A stretch of DNA of 64,000 bases, taken from Candidatus Pantoea soli (GTDB taxonomy: Bacteria; Pseudomonadota; Gammaproteobacteria; Enterobacterales; Enterobacteriaceae). Shown in pieces: positions 1 to 12,047 of the stretch. The notes beneath the pieces were generated by a model, which worked only from the letters and a program-made list of their open reading frames with translations, was not told where the DNA came from and did no database searches. Numbering within the stretch: position 1 is the stretch's first letter; each line of letters starts with the position of its first letter. The DNA lies in NCBI RefSeq assembly GCF_007833795.1, contig NZ_CP032702.1:3348001-3412000 (forward strand), read 5' to 3'. The position numbers were made by a program, and so were the translations under genes.

Positions 1-3000
1 ATCACAAAGGCCGTCGCCACGCCAACAGAGGCGGAAATCTCCGGTGCCACCACGGCTTCCATATCAATCTGACGTTTCACCAGGTCGATTTTGCCCTGCA
101 TGGCGATATCAGCCTCAAGGCCGTCTACCAGCAGGTTATCGGTGCGCATCACGCCATTTTCAATCCAGGCGGTGCCGTTAATCGAATCGAAATAAAAGCC
201 TTCGCTGAAGGTATCGCTGAAATCGAAACGCAGCTTGCGCAGCAGGGCATCAAAGCTGACCAGCCGCAGAAGCTGCCCGGCACGGCCGGTATTCACATCG
301 GCAATCTGACCTTTGCCAAAATGGGTTTTCAGCGTCCCGCTTAGCGTGGCTTCCGAAGGCTGCCACGGCGCGGCGCGCCAGTGCAGATCGTAATCCACTT
401 TGAACGGCGCATCGCGCAGCGGCGTATTCATGCCGAACCAGTTGGTGGCATCGTTAATGTTGGTGCCGCTCAGGCTGCCTTTCAGCGAGGTACGCGGATC
501 GCCGGGCTTATTCACCCATTCGCCGCTGACCTTCAGCGTGGAGCTGCCGGTATTAATGCTGCCGTTAGTAAGTGCTAACGTATCGCCGTGCGGTTGCAGG
601 CTGGCCTGCATGCGCCCGAATTTCTGTCCGCGCAGCCAGCATTCCGCGCAGCGAATCTGCAGCGCCGGCCACTGGCTGAAATCTATGCCGCTGTCGCCGC
701 TGAACGGCGAGGCGCCGCCCGCACTGCTTTTCTCCGCCCATTCCGGATTGTAATAGAGATAACCGAGGTCGATTTGCCACGGCGCGTGCCGGGCGGTTTT
801 CAGGCTGCCGCGCAGTTCACGGCTCTCCAGCTGAACCTGCGCACTGCCCGCCGCGCCCTGCGTAAGGGTGGCCGTCAGGTCATGCCACTGCTGGCCGCCC
901 AGCGTCAGCGCCGGGGTACGCAGAATAACATCGCCCGGCAACAGCGCCCCGCCGGGTGCGGTTTCTCCCGTTACGCCAGCCGGGTTGCCAGCACCGGCCA
1001 GCAGTCCGAGCCAGGCTTCACCATCCAGCGGTGGCAGATTCAGCACCATGCCGCGGGTTTCCGGCAGCGGCGGCGTGCTGCCCGCGTCGTTCAGCCAGAT
1101 ACCGCGCTCTACGTGCAGCTGCGGCTCCAGTTTCCAGCGGCTGTTAAAGCGATGCCGCGCGTGAACGCTTCCGCTCAGGTCGAATCCGCTGAGATCGCCA
1201 CTGGCATGCAGGCTAAGCGGCATCGGCTCCCCCGCCGCTTTATCAAGCGGAGAAGGTAAGTGACTGCTTACTGATTTTCCCTCACCCTGCAGATCGACCT
1301 TGTAGCGTGCCCCGCCTTTATGCGGCAGCGTAACAGCCACATCGCCCTGCCACGGCACACTGCCGCCCAGCCGGCGGCTCAGCGCTTCCGGCAGTACGCT
1401 GAGCCTGGCCAGCTGCCAGTCGCCCAGCAGGTTAACGTTAATGCCGAAATCGTCCGGATTTTCCTGGGTGGTAAAGCGGATGCCGGTGGGCTGACCGAAC
1501 CAGCTGGCCTGCAGCTCTTCACTCTCCAGATTGCCGTTGTTATAACGGAAGCGCCCGGTCAGATCGCTGAGCGTGGTGTTCAGCGGCTTGATATGCAATG
1601 TGTTATGGTCCAGCAGCACATTGCCGCTGGCGTGCACCTGTTCACCGTCCAGCGGAATTTCCAGACCAAGCGTGCCGCGCACGTTGCCGCCAATCTGCAA
1701 CTGCTGCAGCGCTGCGCCCAGCGTCGGCTTCAGCGGCGTCTGCGCGAAATAGGCGGCGATGTCCTGCCCTTCACCACGCAAATCGGCGTCAATCAGCAGC
1801 TTCTCTTTCAGATAGTCCGGGATCACCGCGCTGACGTTGCGCGCCTCCACGTTGCCCAGCCGTGCCTGGTCGGCTTTCATCCACAGGCCGTCGTTCACAA
1901 AATCGAGATCGATATCCAGGTTTTGCAGCGCCGGCCAGCCAGGCTGGAAGCGGAAGGTGCCGTTACGCAGCGGCACGCTGACTTCGAACAGGCCGTCGTG
2001 ATGCTTAAACGGGAACAGGCGCGGATCGCCGGCGAACAGCAGCGTGGCGTTATCCACCTGCCCGCCCTGAATTGACTCGCTCAGATAACGCGTCAGATTG
2101 TGGCCCATCAGCGGCGTCGGGAAGTAGCGCCACGCATCGCCCGCATCCGTCACGCGAATGCCGGCCAGAATATCCAGCCGCGGGGCTTTCCCCCGGTTTT
2201 GCTGATAGCGGAAATCGCCGCGAGCCCACAGGGAGCGAGCCTGCACATCCAGCTGATGCCCATCCAGCGTCAGACCCTGATCGTTCTGCTGCCAGTTCAG
2301 GTTACCGGTAAGCCGCTGGATTTGCAGCGGTGCCTGGAACATATCACCATACGGCACCTCGGCCTGGCCCATTGCCACCTGCAACAGGCCATTGCTGGCA
2401 CTGCCGCTTGCGCTGCCGCTCAGGTTGCTGATACCCGGCAGCAGCTTCCAGTGCTGCCACGCCAGATTGTGCCACCGCGCCTGCAGGCGCGTCTGCGCTG
2501 GCTGATCCAGCGGAATATCCAGCGCCAGCGCGTCAATATACCCGTGCGGCTGCAGCGCCTGCCAGGTGTCCAGTAATGTCGGTGAGAGCGGATTAAACAG
2601 CGGCACCAGCGGAGCGAGCCGCTGCAGATCAAGCCGGGTTGCGCGCACGCGAATCTCCGCCTCGCTGTCAACGCCCGCCATCTGTTTATCTTCCGGTTTC
2701 CACAGCAGCGAAAAATGCCCGGCATCCCACGCGACGCCGTCTGAGCTGATGCGGGTTTGCGGCACCGCCAGGCTCCAGCCATTGCGGAAGCGGGCAACGT
2801 GGGCCGTCAGGCCATCGACCTGCAGCTGATGAGTCCCCTGCTCGCCGCGCCAGCGCGCGCCGCCTTTGCGCAGCAGCAAATCGCCGGCATACACGTCGCC
2901 ATCGCGCAGATTGACCCAGGCCGCCAGACTGAAACGGGCACTCTCCAGGCTGGTGTTGTCGCGCAGCCAGCGGCCGATCCACGGTCGCACATCTACGTCA

Positions 3001-3662
3001 TCTGCCTGCATCCAGATACGGCCATCGTTCAGCAGGCCGTTGCTGTCGTTAAGATCAAGCCGCACCTGCACCACGCCGTGCTGCCCGGTAAAGCTCGACA
3101 GGCTGACTTCCCCTTCGGCGCGGTGACGATTTTTTTCATTCAGCCAGGTGAGGCGCGGGATAGCCAGTTCGGCATGCTGGCCGGACGGCGTAAGAAAGCG
3201 AAGACTGCTGTCACGCAAATCGAAGTGGTCAAACTGACGCAGGAACAGATCGTTGATCTGCGCCGGTTTAAAGCTGTTTTTCTGCTCATCGCTGGTGAGC
3301 AGCGGCCGGTTCGTTTCCAGCCGCAGCTGCCAGAAGATGAGATCGCGGAATTGCCAGCGCCAGTGCAGCAGCGACTGCCAGACATTCAGCGCGAGGGTAA
3401 CGCGACCGATGCGCAGGTCACCCTCATCCTGCAGGCTGATGTGGAGATCGCGCACCTGCAAGGTGGGGCCAAAGTTTTCCCATTTTCCCTGCAGTTCACC
3501 GGCATCCACCGGCACGCCGCCTGCGCGGGAAATGGTCTGCAGGATCTCACTGCGATAGCTGTTGAGATGCGGCATCACGAGGCGCAGCCCGCTGACCAGC
3601 AGCGCCACAATGACAATGATTGCGGCGAGCAGCAGTAATAAAATCCCCGGCAACCGCCTCAC
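1..3662 (-). CDS. yhdP: YhdP, AsmA-like envelope lipid-transport protein (C-terminus outside window)
   Basis: A very large inner-membrane-anchored protein with a long periplasmic body. In E. coli, YhdP works with TamB and YdbH in moving phospholipid to the outer membrane. About 1,220 residues are visible; the E. coli protein has 1,266, so roughly the last 45 are missing. The start is a GTG at 3662 with an AAGGAG motif six bases upstream, giving an N-terminus MRRLPGILLL and one membrane helix at about residues 5-28. The frame stays open to the window edge, where it reads AVVAPEISASVGVA, typical of the YhdP C-terminal end. It lies 47 bp downstream of rng on the same strand, so it is probably the last gene of the maf-rng group. 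Confidence 0.95.
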   Translation of the reverse strand, partial: MRRLPGILLLLLAAIIVIVALLVSGLRLVMPHLNSYRSEILQTISRAGGVPVDAGELQGKWENFGPTLQVRDLHISLQDEGDLRIGRVTLALNVWQSLLHWRWQFRDLIFWQLRLETNRPLLTSDEQKNSFKPAQINDLFLRQFDHFDLRDSSLRFLTPSGQHAELAIPRLTWLNEKNRHRAEGEVSLSSFTGQHGVVQVRLDLNDSNGLLNDGRIWMQADDVDVRPWIGRWLRDNTSLESARFSLAAWVNLRDGDVYAGDLLLRKGGARWRGEQGTHQLQVDGLTAHVARFRNGWSLAVPQTRISSDGVAWDAGHFSLLWKPEDKQMAGVDSEAEIRVRATRLDLQRLAPLVPLFNPLSPTLLDTWQALQPHGYIDALALDIPLDQPAQTRLQARWHNLAWQHWKLLPGISNLSGSASGSASNGLLQVAMGQAEVPYGDMFQAPLQIQRLTGNLNWQQNDQGLTLDGHQLDVQARSLWARGDFRYQQNRGKAPRLDILAGIRVTDAGDAWRYFPTPLMGHNLTRYLSESIQGGQVDNATLLFAGDPRLFPFKHHDGLFEVSVPLRNGTFRFQPGWPALQNLDIDLDFVNDGLWMKADQARLGNVEARNVSAVIPDYLKEKLLIDADLRGEGQDIAAYFAQTPLKPTLGAALQQLQIGGNVRGTLGLEIPLDGEQVHASGNVLLDHNTLHIKPLNTTLSDLTGRFRYNNGNLESEELQASWFGQPTGIRFTTQENPDDFGINVNLLGDWQLARLSVLPEALSRRLGGSVPWQGDVAVTLPHKGGARYKVDLQGEGKSVSSHLPSPLDKAAGEPMPLSLHASGDLSGFDLSGSVHARHRFNSRWKLEPQLHVERGIWLNDAGSTPPLPETRGMVLNLPPLDGEAWLGLLAGAGNPAGVTGETAPGGALLPGDVILRTPALTLGGQQWHDLTATLTQGAAGSAQVQLESRELRGSLKTARHAPWQIDLGYLYYNPEWAEKSSAGGASPFSGDSGIDFSQWPALQIRCAECWLRGQKFGRMQASLQPHGDTLALTNGSINTGSSTLKVSGEWVNKPGDPRTSLKGSLSGTNINDATNWFGMNTPLRDAPFKVDYDLHWRAAPWQPSEATLSGTLKTHFGKGQIADVNTGRAGQLLRLVSFDALLRKLRFDFSDTFSEGFYFDSINGTAWIENGVMRTDNLLVDGLEADIAMQGKIDLVKRQIDMEAVVAPEISASVGVATAFV

Positions 3663-3709
3663 ACACCTCTCCTTGCTGTCCGTTGGGTTACGGCGTTGAG
3701 CCGCATGAT

Positions 3710-5179
3710 TTACATCATGACGACGTCAAACTGCTCCTGAGTGTAGAGCGGTTCAACCTGCACTTTGACCTGTTTGCCGACAAAAATTTCCACTTCGGCC
3801 AGCGCATGCGACTCTTCGCTTTTCAGCGCTTCGCCGACCGCCGGAGAAACATACACCAGGAAGCGGTCAGAATCGTAGGCGTGATGCACGCGCACTATCT
3901 CCCGCATGATTTCATAGCAGACCGTTTCGACGGTTTTCAGCGTGCCGCGTCCCTTGCAGACCGGGCAGTCGGCACACAGCACGTGTTCAATGCTCTCTCG
4001 CGTGCGCTTGCGCGTCATCTCTACCAGGCCCAGCGCGGAGAAACCGTTGATGCCGGTTTTTACCCGATCTTTGCTCAGGGCGCTCTCCAGCGAATGCAGC
4101 ACGCGACGGCGGTGATCGTCATTACTCATGTCGATAAAATCGATGATGATGATCCCGCCCAGATTACGCAGCCGCAGCTGACGCGCGATGGCCTGGGTGG
4201 CTTCAATATTGGTATTGAAAATGGTTTCATCCAGATTACGGTGACCGACAAAAGCGCCGGTGTTGATATCCACCGTGGTCATGGCTTCGGTCTGATCGAT
4301 AATCAGGTAGCCGCCGGATTTCAGCTCGACCTTGCGCTCCAGCGAGCGCTGGATTTCATTCTCGACGTCGAACAGATCAAAGATAGGCTGCTTGCCGCTG
4401 TACAACTCCAGCTTGCTGGCCATCTCCGGGATGTACTCGCGGGTAAACTCCATCAGCAGATCGCAGGTCAGGCGGGAATCGACCCGGATACGATCCAGCG
4501 CCGCACCGGCAAAATCACGCAGTATGCGCTGCGCCAGCGCCAGCTCGCCATACAGCAGGCAGCGCGTCTGGTTGCGCTTTTTACGCTCGCTGACTTTGGT
4601 CCACAGGCGCTTGAGGAACGCAGCATCCTGCGCCAGCTCCTCTTCACCAATGCCTTCCGCTGCGGTGCGGATGATAAAGCCGCCCAGATCGTCACAGTAG
4701 GCGGCCACCACCGCTTTCAGTCGCTCGCGCTCGGCTTCGCTCTCTATCCGCTGCGACACCCCGACGTGCGAAGCGCCCGGCATAAATACCAGGTAACGCG
4801 ACGGCAGGGTGATATCGGTGGTGAGACGCGCCCCTTTGGTACCCAGCGGGTCTTTTACCACCTGCACCATCAGATCCTGCCCCTGGCGTACCAGCTCGGC
4901 GATGTCGCGTACAATGAAGTTTTTCTTTTCGTCACCCGCCACGCATTCGGTGTGCGGCATGATGTCAGACGCGTGCAGAAACGCCGCTTTTTCCAGGCCG
5001 ATATCGACAAACGCCGCCTGCATACCCGGCAATACCCGGCTGACGCGGCCTTTATAAATGTTGCCCACAATGCCGCGTCGCGCCTCGCGCTCGATGTGGA
5101 TTTCCTGCAGGATGCCGCCATCAATATAGGCAACACGGGTTTCCGAAGGTGTCACGTTTACCAGCAGTTCAGCCGTCAT
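3710..5179 (-). CDS. rng: Ribonuclease G
   Basis: Endoribonuclease of the RNase E/G family. It matures the 5' end of 16S rRNA and degrades some mRNAs. It has 489 residues, exactly the E. coli length. An S1-type RNA-binding domain lies at about residues 36-125. The catalytic DNase-I-like domain follows and carries VDINTG and IDFIDM, which supply the metal-binding aspartates. The zinc-link cysteines appear as [11 protein letters not shown] in the C-terminal third. The N-terminus [15 protein letters not shown] matches the family. Its start overlaps the maf stop by 11 bp, which suggests translational coupling. No RNase E-like degradosome scaffold is present. Confidence 0.98.
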   Translation of the reverse strand: MTAELLVNVTPSETRVAYIDGGILQEIHIEREARRGIVGNIYKGRVSRVLPGMQAAFVDIGLEKAAFLHASDIMPHTECVAGDEKKNFIVRDIAELVRQGQDLMVQVVKDPLGTKGARLTTDITLPSRYLVFMPGASHVGVSQRIESEAERERLKAVVAAYCDDLGGFIIRTAAEGIGEEELAQDAAFLKRLWTKVSERKKRNQTRCLLYGELALAQRILRDFAGAALDRIRVDSRLTCDLLMEFTREYIPEMASKLELYSGKQPIFDLFDVENEIQRSLERKVELKSGGYLIIDQTEAMTTVDINTGAFVGHRNLDETIFNTNIEATQAIARQLRLRNLGGIIIIDFIDMSNDDHRRRVLHSLESALSKDRVKTGINGFSALGLVEMTRKRTRESIEHVLCADCPVCKGRGTLKTVETVCYEIMREIVRVHHAYDSDRFLVYVSPAVGEALKSEESHALAEVEIFVGKQVKVQVEPLYTQEQFDVVMM

Positions 5180-5762
5180 CTTGTCCCCTTAACGCACGCA
5201 GCGACTGAAAATGACTCAGCAGTTCGCTGGTTTCCACCAGCGGCAGTCCCACTACGGCGTGATAACTTCCATTGATCCTGCGGACAAAATTGCCGCCAAG
5301 GCCCTGTATTCCGTACGCGCCGGCTTTATCCATCGGCTCGCCACTGGCGATATAGTGCGCAATTTCCTCATCCCGGATGTTGCGGAAGGTCACATCAGTG
5401 GTGACAAGGCAATCCAGCTCGCTCTGCGCATCGGCCAGCGCCACGGCGGTCATCACCTGATGGGTGTGACCGGAGAGCTTGCGCAGCATGCAGGCCGCGT
5501 GCTCAGCATCGCGCGGCTTTTCCAGTACCTCGCCATTCAGCACCACAATGGTATCGGCACCCAGCACCGGCAGATCCTGTGGCGCTATCGCTGCGCCCGC
5601 GCGCGCTTTGTCGCGCGCCAGCCGGCGCACGTAAGCCTCCGCCGCTTCATCTGGCTGGCGCTGCTCTTCTACGTCGGTGATCAGGCGCTCAAAACGCAGG
5701 CCAAGCTGCGTTAACAGCTCACGCCGCCGCGGTGAGCCCGAAGCGAGGTACAGGGTAATCAT
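5169..5762 (-). CDS. maf: Maf-family nucleoside triphosphate pyrophosphatase YhdE
   Basis: House-cleaning pyrophosphatase; E. coli YhdE hydrolyses dTTP and UTP, including modified forms. The frame is open further upstream, but ATG at 5762 gives [17 protein letters not shown] and 197 residues, the E. coli length, so it is chosen. The N-terminal SGSPRR loop is the Maf signature. VLGADTIV at about residues 67-74 carries the catalytic aspartate. It sits 8 bp downstream of mreD and overlaps rng by 11 bp. The chain mreD-maf-rng-yhdP looks like one transcription unit. Confidence 0.95.
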   Translation of the reverse strand: MITLYLASGSPRRRELLTQLGLRFERLITDVEEQRQPDEAAEAYVRRLARDKARAGAAIAPQDLPVLGADTIVVLNGEVLEKPRDAEHAACMLRKLSGHTHQVMTAVALADAQSELDCLVTTDVTFRNIRDEEIAHYIASGEPMDKAGAYGIQGLGGNFVRRINGSYHAVVGLPLVETSELLSHFQSLRALRGQDDG

Positions 5763-5770
5763 TGTCTTCC

Positions 5771-6259
5771 TTACTGAACGGCAAACTGACGACGAATCTT
5801 TCTCATTAATAAGAATAGCCAGGGCCACAGAATGCCGTCGACCACGCTACTCCAGAAGATTTCCGGGCGGAAGGAGATGTCGATTACCAGGAATTCAGCC
5901 CAGAAAACAATCACATCCACTGCCAGCGACAGCACCATAACCATTAATGCCTGCTGCCACAACGCCAGATTGCGGAATAGCTGAAATTTAAAGGCCACCA
6001 GATAGGCAATGATGCTGAACGCCAGCGCGCGGACGCCCAGCGTGGAACCGGCGATCAGATCCATCAGTGCACCGAGCACAAAGCCAGTGCCGACGTTGAC
6101 GCGATGCGGCAGCGCCAGCACCCAGTAGATCAGGATCAGCAGAAGCCACGATGGCCGGAACATGTAGATCTGTTCCGGCCAGGGCATGATTTGCAGGATA
6201 AGCGCAATCAGGAAGGACAGCCAGATAACCCAACGCCCCTGGCTGCGATAGCGACTCAA
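5771..6259 (-). CDS. mreD: Rod shape-determining membrane protein MreD
   Basis: Inner-membrane component of the elongasome; it partners MreC and the RodA-PBP2 synthase. It has 162 residues, the E. coli length, with five or six hydrophobic helices. The end [11 protein letters not shown] is family-typical. The start is TTG at 6259. A GGAGG motif lies six bases upstream inside the mreC 3' end, and the TTG overlaps the mreC stop as TTGA. No in-frame ATG gives the conserved N-terminus [12 protein letters not shown]. Translation is therefore probably coupled to mreC. Confidence 0.96.
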   Translation of the reverse strand: MSRYRSQGRWVIWLSFLIALILQIMPWPEQIYMFRPSWLLLILIYWVLALPHRVNVGTGFVLGALMDLIAGSTLGVRALAFSIIAYLVAFKFQLFRNLALWQQALMVMVLSLAVDVIVFWAEFLVIDISFRPEIFWSSVVDGILWPWLFLLMRKIRRQFAVQ

Positions 6260-7293
6260 GGCTGGCCTCCGCGGGTACTCGCCGGGTTACTTCCCGGCGA
6301 ACGGCCACTGGCGGAGGACGCCGGCGGCCCCATCTGCGGGCTCTGCTGTGTCGAAGCCGGTGCCGGTGGCCCCATCTCGCCGGCTGGCGGCAGCACCTGA
6401 GGCATCATCTGCATCAGCCGCTCGTTTGCCACGCGGTGTACTTCATCCGGTGCCATCGGCATATCACCGTTTTTATCCGCGCCCCACAGCAGCAGCAGAT
6501 AGCGCAGGCGCTGCAGTCCGGCAGTCGGACGCGCCTGAATCACGGTGTAAGCCCGCTGAGTATCCACTTTCACTGACGAGACCACGCCCACCGGATAGCC
6601 TTCCGGGAAGCGTCCGCCGAGACCGGAAGTGACCAGCACATCCCCGACGCGAATATCGGTGTTGCCCGGCAGGTGCTCCAGTTGCAGATCCTCGCTGCAG
6701 CCGTTACCGGCGGCAATCACGCGAATGTCGTTACGCAGCACCTGAATCGGCAGAGCATGCGATGCATCGCAGATCAGCAGCACGCGACTGGTGACCTGAC
6801 CGACGGCCACCACCTGACCGACCACGCCTTTATCGCTAATCACCGGCTGGCCTTCGTAAACGCCGTTCACGCTGCCTTTATCGATCACCACCTGATCGGT
6901 GTACGGATCGGTGCCGGTGGAGATCACCTGCGTCACCATCTTGTGCTCATCCTGACGCAGCGGCGAGCCCAGCAGCTCGCGCAGACGCGCGTTTTCCTGC
7001 TTGTATTGCCCCAGCATCAGCAGGTCACTGTTTTTCAGGAAGAGCTCACGGCGCAGCGCTTTATTTTCCAGCTCCAGCTGCTGGCGTGACGCCAGCGTTT
7101 CAGAGACGCCGTCAAGAAGCTGTCGTGGCCCGTTAGCCAGAAAGTAAAATGGACTTACCGACGTGTCCAGGTAGTTGCGGATCTGGGAGAACGTGCTCAC
7201 GCGGCTGTCGGCGATGATAATCGCAATCGCCACGATGACTGCCAGAAAGAGGCGCAACTGCAGGGAAGGCCCCCTGCTAAAAATCGGCTTCAT
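6256..7293 (-). CDS. mreC: Rod shape-determining protein MreC
   Basis: Bitopic periplasmic scaffold that forms filaments and activates PBP2-RodA during lateral wall growth. It has 345 residues, about 20 fewer than E. coli MreC. A transmembrane helix lies at about residues 12-30, a coiled coil at about 65-105, and the two beta-barrel domains follow. The last 45 or so residues are a low-complexity tail rich in Pro, Ser, Ala and Gly (for example [20 protein letters not shown]). That tail is where the length difference lies. It follows mreB after a 147 bp gap that holds a stem-loop, and it overlaps mreD by 4 bp. Confidence 0.97.
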   Translation of the reverse strand: MKPIFSRGPSLQLRLFLAVIVAIAIIIADSRVSTFSQIRNYLDTSVSPFYFLANGPRQLLDGVSETLASRQQLELENKALRRELFLKNSDLLMLGQYKQENARLRELLGSPLRQDEHKMVTQVISTGTDPYTDQVVIDKGSVNGVYEGQPVISDKGVVGQVVAVGQVTSRVLLICDASHALPIQVLRNDIRVIAAGNGCSEDLQLEHLPGNTDIRVGDVLVTSGLGGRFPEGYPVGVVSSVKVDTQRAYTVIQARPTAGLQRLRYLLLLWGADKNGDMPMAPDEVHRVANERLMQMMPQVLPPAGEMGPPAPASTQQSPQMGPPASSASGRSPGSNPASTRGGQP

Positions 7294-7323
7294 AAATTCT
7301 GCGTGTTCCTCGACATCAGGGAA

Positions 7324-7351
7324 GAAGCGCTAGTCCCGTGACTAACGCTTC
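7324..7351 (-). other. Stem-loop in the mreB-mreC gap
   Basis: An inverted repeat with a 12-bp stem containing one C-A mismatch and a 4-base loop. The arms read GAAGCGCTAGTC and GACTAACGCTTC. It lies about 30 bp upstream of the mreC start on the transcribed strand. No clear T-run follows it on the minus strand, so a full intrinsic terminator is not supported. It could protect the 3' end of mreB mRNA or lower mreC expression relative to mreB. Confidence 0.5.
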
Positions 7352-7440
7352 CAGGGCTGGACGCTGTTCGCCGTCGTGCGCAGCGTCGCCTAAAGCGCGA
7401 TTCCCTGCGCATTGTGACCACGGTCGCAGCCGGTGAGGAA

Positions 7441-8795
<1,355 letters not shown>

Positions 8796-10742
8796 TTAAA
8801 TCCGGTAGCGTTGTGAATGTTTTTTCACATTACTGTTTACCGGCAGCGACGGCGCAAAGAAGTCGCCCTGTCCGCCTGCCACGCCCAGCCCGGCCAGCGT
8901 CTGCCACTCCGCACGGGTACGCACCCCGGCGGCAAACACCTGAGTACGCGCCGACTTACACACTTCCAGCAGACTCTGTACAAACAGCTGATTTTCGGTG
9001 CGACGATCGATATTGCGCACCAGGCCCGGATCAAGCTTGATCACCTCAATCGGAAACTGCCTGATATAGGCGCTGCTGACCACCGTTAATCCGGCCTGAT
9101 CTACCGCAATACGGCAGCCAAAGGCCGTCAGCATGCGAAAGACCGGAACCAGCCGGTTGAGGTGTTGACACACATCTGCCTCTGCAAGTTCAAATAAAAA
9201 GCGTTTTCTCTGGCTCTTATGGCACTGCAGCAGCAGTTTCTGCAGCCAGCGCTGGAACGGCCGCTGCAGCAGGGAATCGATATTAACCGGCAGCGCCAGC
9301 GTTTCGTCCGGCCACACCTCAGACAGCGCGGCAATGCGCATCACCAGCTGGCGATCCCAGCTGTCAGCCAGGCCCAGTTGCAGTACCAGCGGCATAAATT
9401 CGCCGGCCACCACCTCTTTATCGCCGTCAAAAATACGCGCCAGCAACTCACGATGATGCACTTTGCCATCCATCAGTACCGCCGGTTTCTGATAGAGGCG
9501 CGGGCCGCCGCGGTTCAGGGTATTTTCCAGCAGCGTACGCCAGCGCACGCTGCCGCGCCCCATATCCAGCGTGTTGCCCTCTCCGACTGACCAGTTATTA
9601 CCGCCCTGCAGCGCCGCGCGACGCGTCGCCAGTTCGACGTTTTCCATGACCTGAGACACGCTTTGCCCGCTGCGCCAGGCGCTGATGCCGATGTGAATCA
9701 GATCGTCGCGGTCAATCATGCGCATCGGCGGCAGCGAATCCACTGCGTTGACCAGCTGGTCCGCAATGCTGTTGGCTTCCTTTAGCGTGCGGTGCGGCAG
9801 CAGTACGGCAAAATCGCTGCGGAAGTAGCGCGCCAGCAGCGCGCCGGGATAGCGCAGCACAAAGGTCGACAGCATGTTGATCAAATCGAACAGATACTCT
9901 TCCACCAGCGTGGGGCCAAGGGTTTCGTGCAGCGTTTCAAGGTCGGGCAGGCGTACCATCATCACGACGCCATGCGTGCCCACGTCTTCCTGCTCTTCCA
10001 GCAGCGTGGCCAGCTGATTATCAAAGAAAAGACGGTTGTTGAGGCCGGTGCGGGAATCCTGTGCCGCGAAGGTGCGGATCAGGGTGTCAATGCGCAGCCG
10101 CTGCTCTCCGGCTTCCTGCAGATCATTGAGCAGCGCGTCCATGGCGCGGCTGGCTTTCGGCGGCCACTCGGCATGGTTGTCGCTGCGCGGTGTGCGGTCA
10201 CCCGCCAGAATACGCTGTGCCCGCGCCTCCAGCCGCTCCATATTCTGCCAGCGCCGGTTCAGCCAGCGGTGCGTCATCAGCAGCAGCGATGACATGATTG
10301 CCACCACCGTGAGCAGCACAATCAAGGTGTACGCCCCGGTGAAAGAGCGAAACCAGGTTTTTGCCGGATCCAGCACCACAACCCGCAGCTGCAGATCGGG
10401 CGAATGCGCCAGCGGTAAATCGAACTGAATGAACCGGTTGGGTTCATCTTCCAGCATGGGGTTTTCATGGCGTGACAGCTGAAAAACGGTTTTGTCACCG
10501 TTACGCAGTTCAATCTGCTCGGCGTTGATCACCGGCATCAGGCGCGTCAGCCAGCGTGACAGCTCCTGCGGAGATTGCGTGGCAAGGGCGCTGTCGACCT
10601 CAGTGGCCAGTGTGTTCACCCGGTTTTCTACCCGCTGCTGCGACAGCCAGATAAAACTAAAAGCGCAGCCCACCAGCATCAGTAACATTGCCAGTAAGCT
10701 TAATAATGTAATAAACGCAGAAAACTGAGTTGTTAATCGCAT
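8796..10742 (-). CDS. csrD: CsrD, RNase E specificity factor for CsrB/CsrC decay
   Basis: Membrane protein with degenerate GGDEF and EAL domains. In E. coli it directs RNase E cleavage of the sRNAs CsrB and CsrC and so tunes the CsrA carbon-storage system. It is not a cyclic-di-GMP enzyme. It has 648 residues (E. coli 646). Two membrane helices lie at about residues 9-34 and 133-155, around a periplasmic segment. The GGDEF position reads RSDF (in [13 protein letters not shown]). The EAL position reads ELL (in [12 protein letters not shown]). Both motifs therefore lack the catalytic residues, as in the family. It is divergent from msrP. Confidence 0.97.
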   Translation of the reverse strand: MRLTTQFSAFITLLSLLAMLLMLVGCAFSFIWLSQQRVENRVNTLATEVDSALATQSPQELSRWLTRLMPVINAEQIELRNGDKTVFQLSRHENPMLEDEPNRFIQFDLPLAHSPDLQLRVVVLDPAKTWFRSFTGAYTLIVLLTVVAIMSSLLLMTHRWLNRRWQNMERLEARAQRILAGDRTPRSDNHAEWPPKASRAMDALLNDLQEAGEQRLRIDTLIRTFAAQDSRTGLNNRLFFDNQLATLLEEQEDVGTHGVVMMVRLPDLETLHETLGPTLVEEYLFDLINMLSTFVLRYPGALLARYFRSDFAVLLPHRTLKEANSIADQLVNAVDSLPPMRMIDRDDLIHIGISAWRSGQSVSQVMENVELATRRAALQGGNNWSVGEGNTLDMGRGSVRWRTLLENTLNRGGPRLYQKPAVLMDGKVHHRELLARIFDGDKEVVAGEFMPLVLQLGLADSWDRQLVMRIAALSEVWPDETLALPVNIDSLLQRPFQRWLQKLLLQCHKSQRKRFLFELAEADVCQHLNRLVPVFRMLTAFGCRIAVDQAGLTVVSSAYIRQFPIEVIKLDPGLVRNIDRRTENQLFVQSLLEVCKSARTQVFAAGVRTRAEWQTLAGLGVAGGQGDFFAPSLPVNSNVKKHSQRYRI

Positions 10743-11042
10743 CCCTGTGCCTGTATCACTGCGGTTTATGAACGAGTGTTCGCCGTCCGCGCCGGTATGA
10801 CTGGTGCAAACCTGAGCAAAATATCACAAATAACCGTCCGAATCAGCGCCATGACGCCTGTAAAATCGGCGGCGCGCGAGTATACCGTTAAAGTTTGCCA
10901 CCCTGACTTTCTCTTCGGCTTTTTCGTCCTATTCTCAACAGAGCACCCCAGCCAGGAAATTTCATATTTTGCTGTGAAAAGTCGCGCGCCTGGTGTCGTT
11001 TACTCATGCTGTCTGCAGTTAACTCATTCGCCGGAGAACACC
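10743..11042. other. Divergent promoter region csrD / msrP
   Basis: 300 bp between divergently transcribed genes. It must hold promoters for both. AT-rich stretches lie around 10935-10985, but no hexamer pair is good enough to call. The frame of msrP is open upstream through much of this region; those codons look non-coding because no homologous N-terminus appears before 11043. Confidence 0.5.
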
Positions 11043-12047
11043 ATGCCATTTAAGCATTCACTTACCGAAGCCGATGTTACGCCGGAAAGCGTCTTTAATC
11101 TGCGTCGCCGTCAGGTTCTGAAAGCGCTGGGACTGGGAGCAGCGGCGGCCGGTTTGCCGGGTGGCGCGCGCGCCGACGTACTGAGCTGGTTCAAAGGAAA
11201 CGATCGTCCGCCGGCACCGGCAGGCCGCGATTTACAATTTACCAAACCGGCCGCCTATCAGGCCGATCTGCCGTTAACGCCTTTTGACAAGGTAACCGGC
11301 TATAACAACTTCTATGAGTTCGGCCTGGATAAAGCAGACCCGGCGGCGAACGCCGGTACGCTGAAGACCGATCCGTGGCAGCTGCGCATCGAAGGCGAGG
11401 TGGCGAAGCCGATGACGCTGGACATGGATGACATCTTCAAACGGTTTGCGATGGAACAGCGCATTTACCGCATGCGCTGCGTGGAAGCCTGGTCGATGGT
11501 GATTCCGTGGGTCGGTTTTGAACTGAACAAACTGCTGAAGCTGGTTGAGCCCACCAGTAACGCCCGCTATGTGGCCTTTCAGACGCTCTATGCGCCAGAG
11601 CAGATGCCGGGGCAGAAGGATCGCTTCATCGGCGGCGGGCTGAATTATCCTTATGTGGAAGGGCTGCGACTGGACGAGGCCATGCACCCGCTGACGCTGC
11701 TCAGCACCGGCGTTTACGGTAAAGCCCTGCCGCCGCAGAACGGTGCGCCTGTCCGCCTGACGGTGCCATGGAAATACGGTTTTAAGGGCATCAAATCGAT
11801 TGTCAAAATCACCCTGACGCACGATCGTCCGCCGACGACCTGGAACCAGATCGCTGCTGATGAGTACGGCTTCTATGCCAACGTTAATCCGCATGTAAAC
11901 CATCCGCGCTGGTCGCAGGCGACGGAACGCGTTATCGGCGCAGGCGGCATCCTTAACGTTGAACGTCAGCCCACCCTGCTGTTTAACGGCTACGCGAAAG
12001 AGGTGGCTTCGCTGTATCGCGGCCTGGATTTACGGGAGAACTACTGA
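11043..12047 (+). CDS. msrP: Periplasmic methionine sulfoxide reductase catalytic subunit MsrP (YedY)
   Basis: Molybdopterin enzyme that repairs methionine sulfoxide in periplasmic proteins, taking electrons from MsrQ. The ATG at 11043 with GGAGA upstream gives 334 residues, the E. coli length. A twin-arginine signal is plain: [10 protein letters not shown] at about residues 21-30, then a hydrophobic stretch and an Ala-x-Ala site near 41-44. The molybdenum-ligating cysteine is C146 in MRCVEAW. The next gene, msrQ, begins at the base after the stop codon. In E. coli K-12 msrPQ lie elsewhere in the chromosome. Confidence 0.97.
   Translation: MPFKHSLTEADVTPESVFNLRRRQVLKALGLGAAAAGLPGGARADVLSWFKGNDRPPAPAGRDLQFTKPAAYQADLPLTPFDKVTGYNNFYEFGLDKADPAANAGTLKTDPWQLRIEGEVAKPMTLDMDDIFKRFAMEQRIYRMRCVEAWSMVIPWVGFELNKLLKLVEPTSNARYVAFQTLYAPEQMPGQKDRFIGGGLNYPYVEGLRLDEAMHPLTLLSTGVYGKALPPQNGAPVRLTVPWKYGFKGIKSIVKITLTHDRPPTTWNQIAADEYGFYANVNPHVNHPRWSQATERVIGAGGILNVERQPTLLFNGYAKEVASLYRGLDLRENY

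Noticed and set aside
588..3638. Several long plus-strand open frames opposite yhdP
   Set aside because: All mirror the conserved yhdP reading frame. They lack homologous motifs and convincing ribosome sites.
3620..5275. A 551-codon open frame on the plus strand opposite rng and maf
   Set aside because: It is the exact complement of two well-conserved genes, has no recognisable domain, and exists because GC-rich codon use in rng leaves few stops on the other strand.
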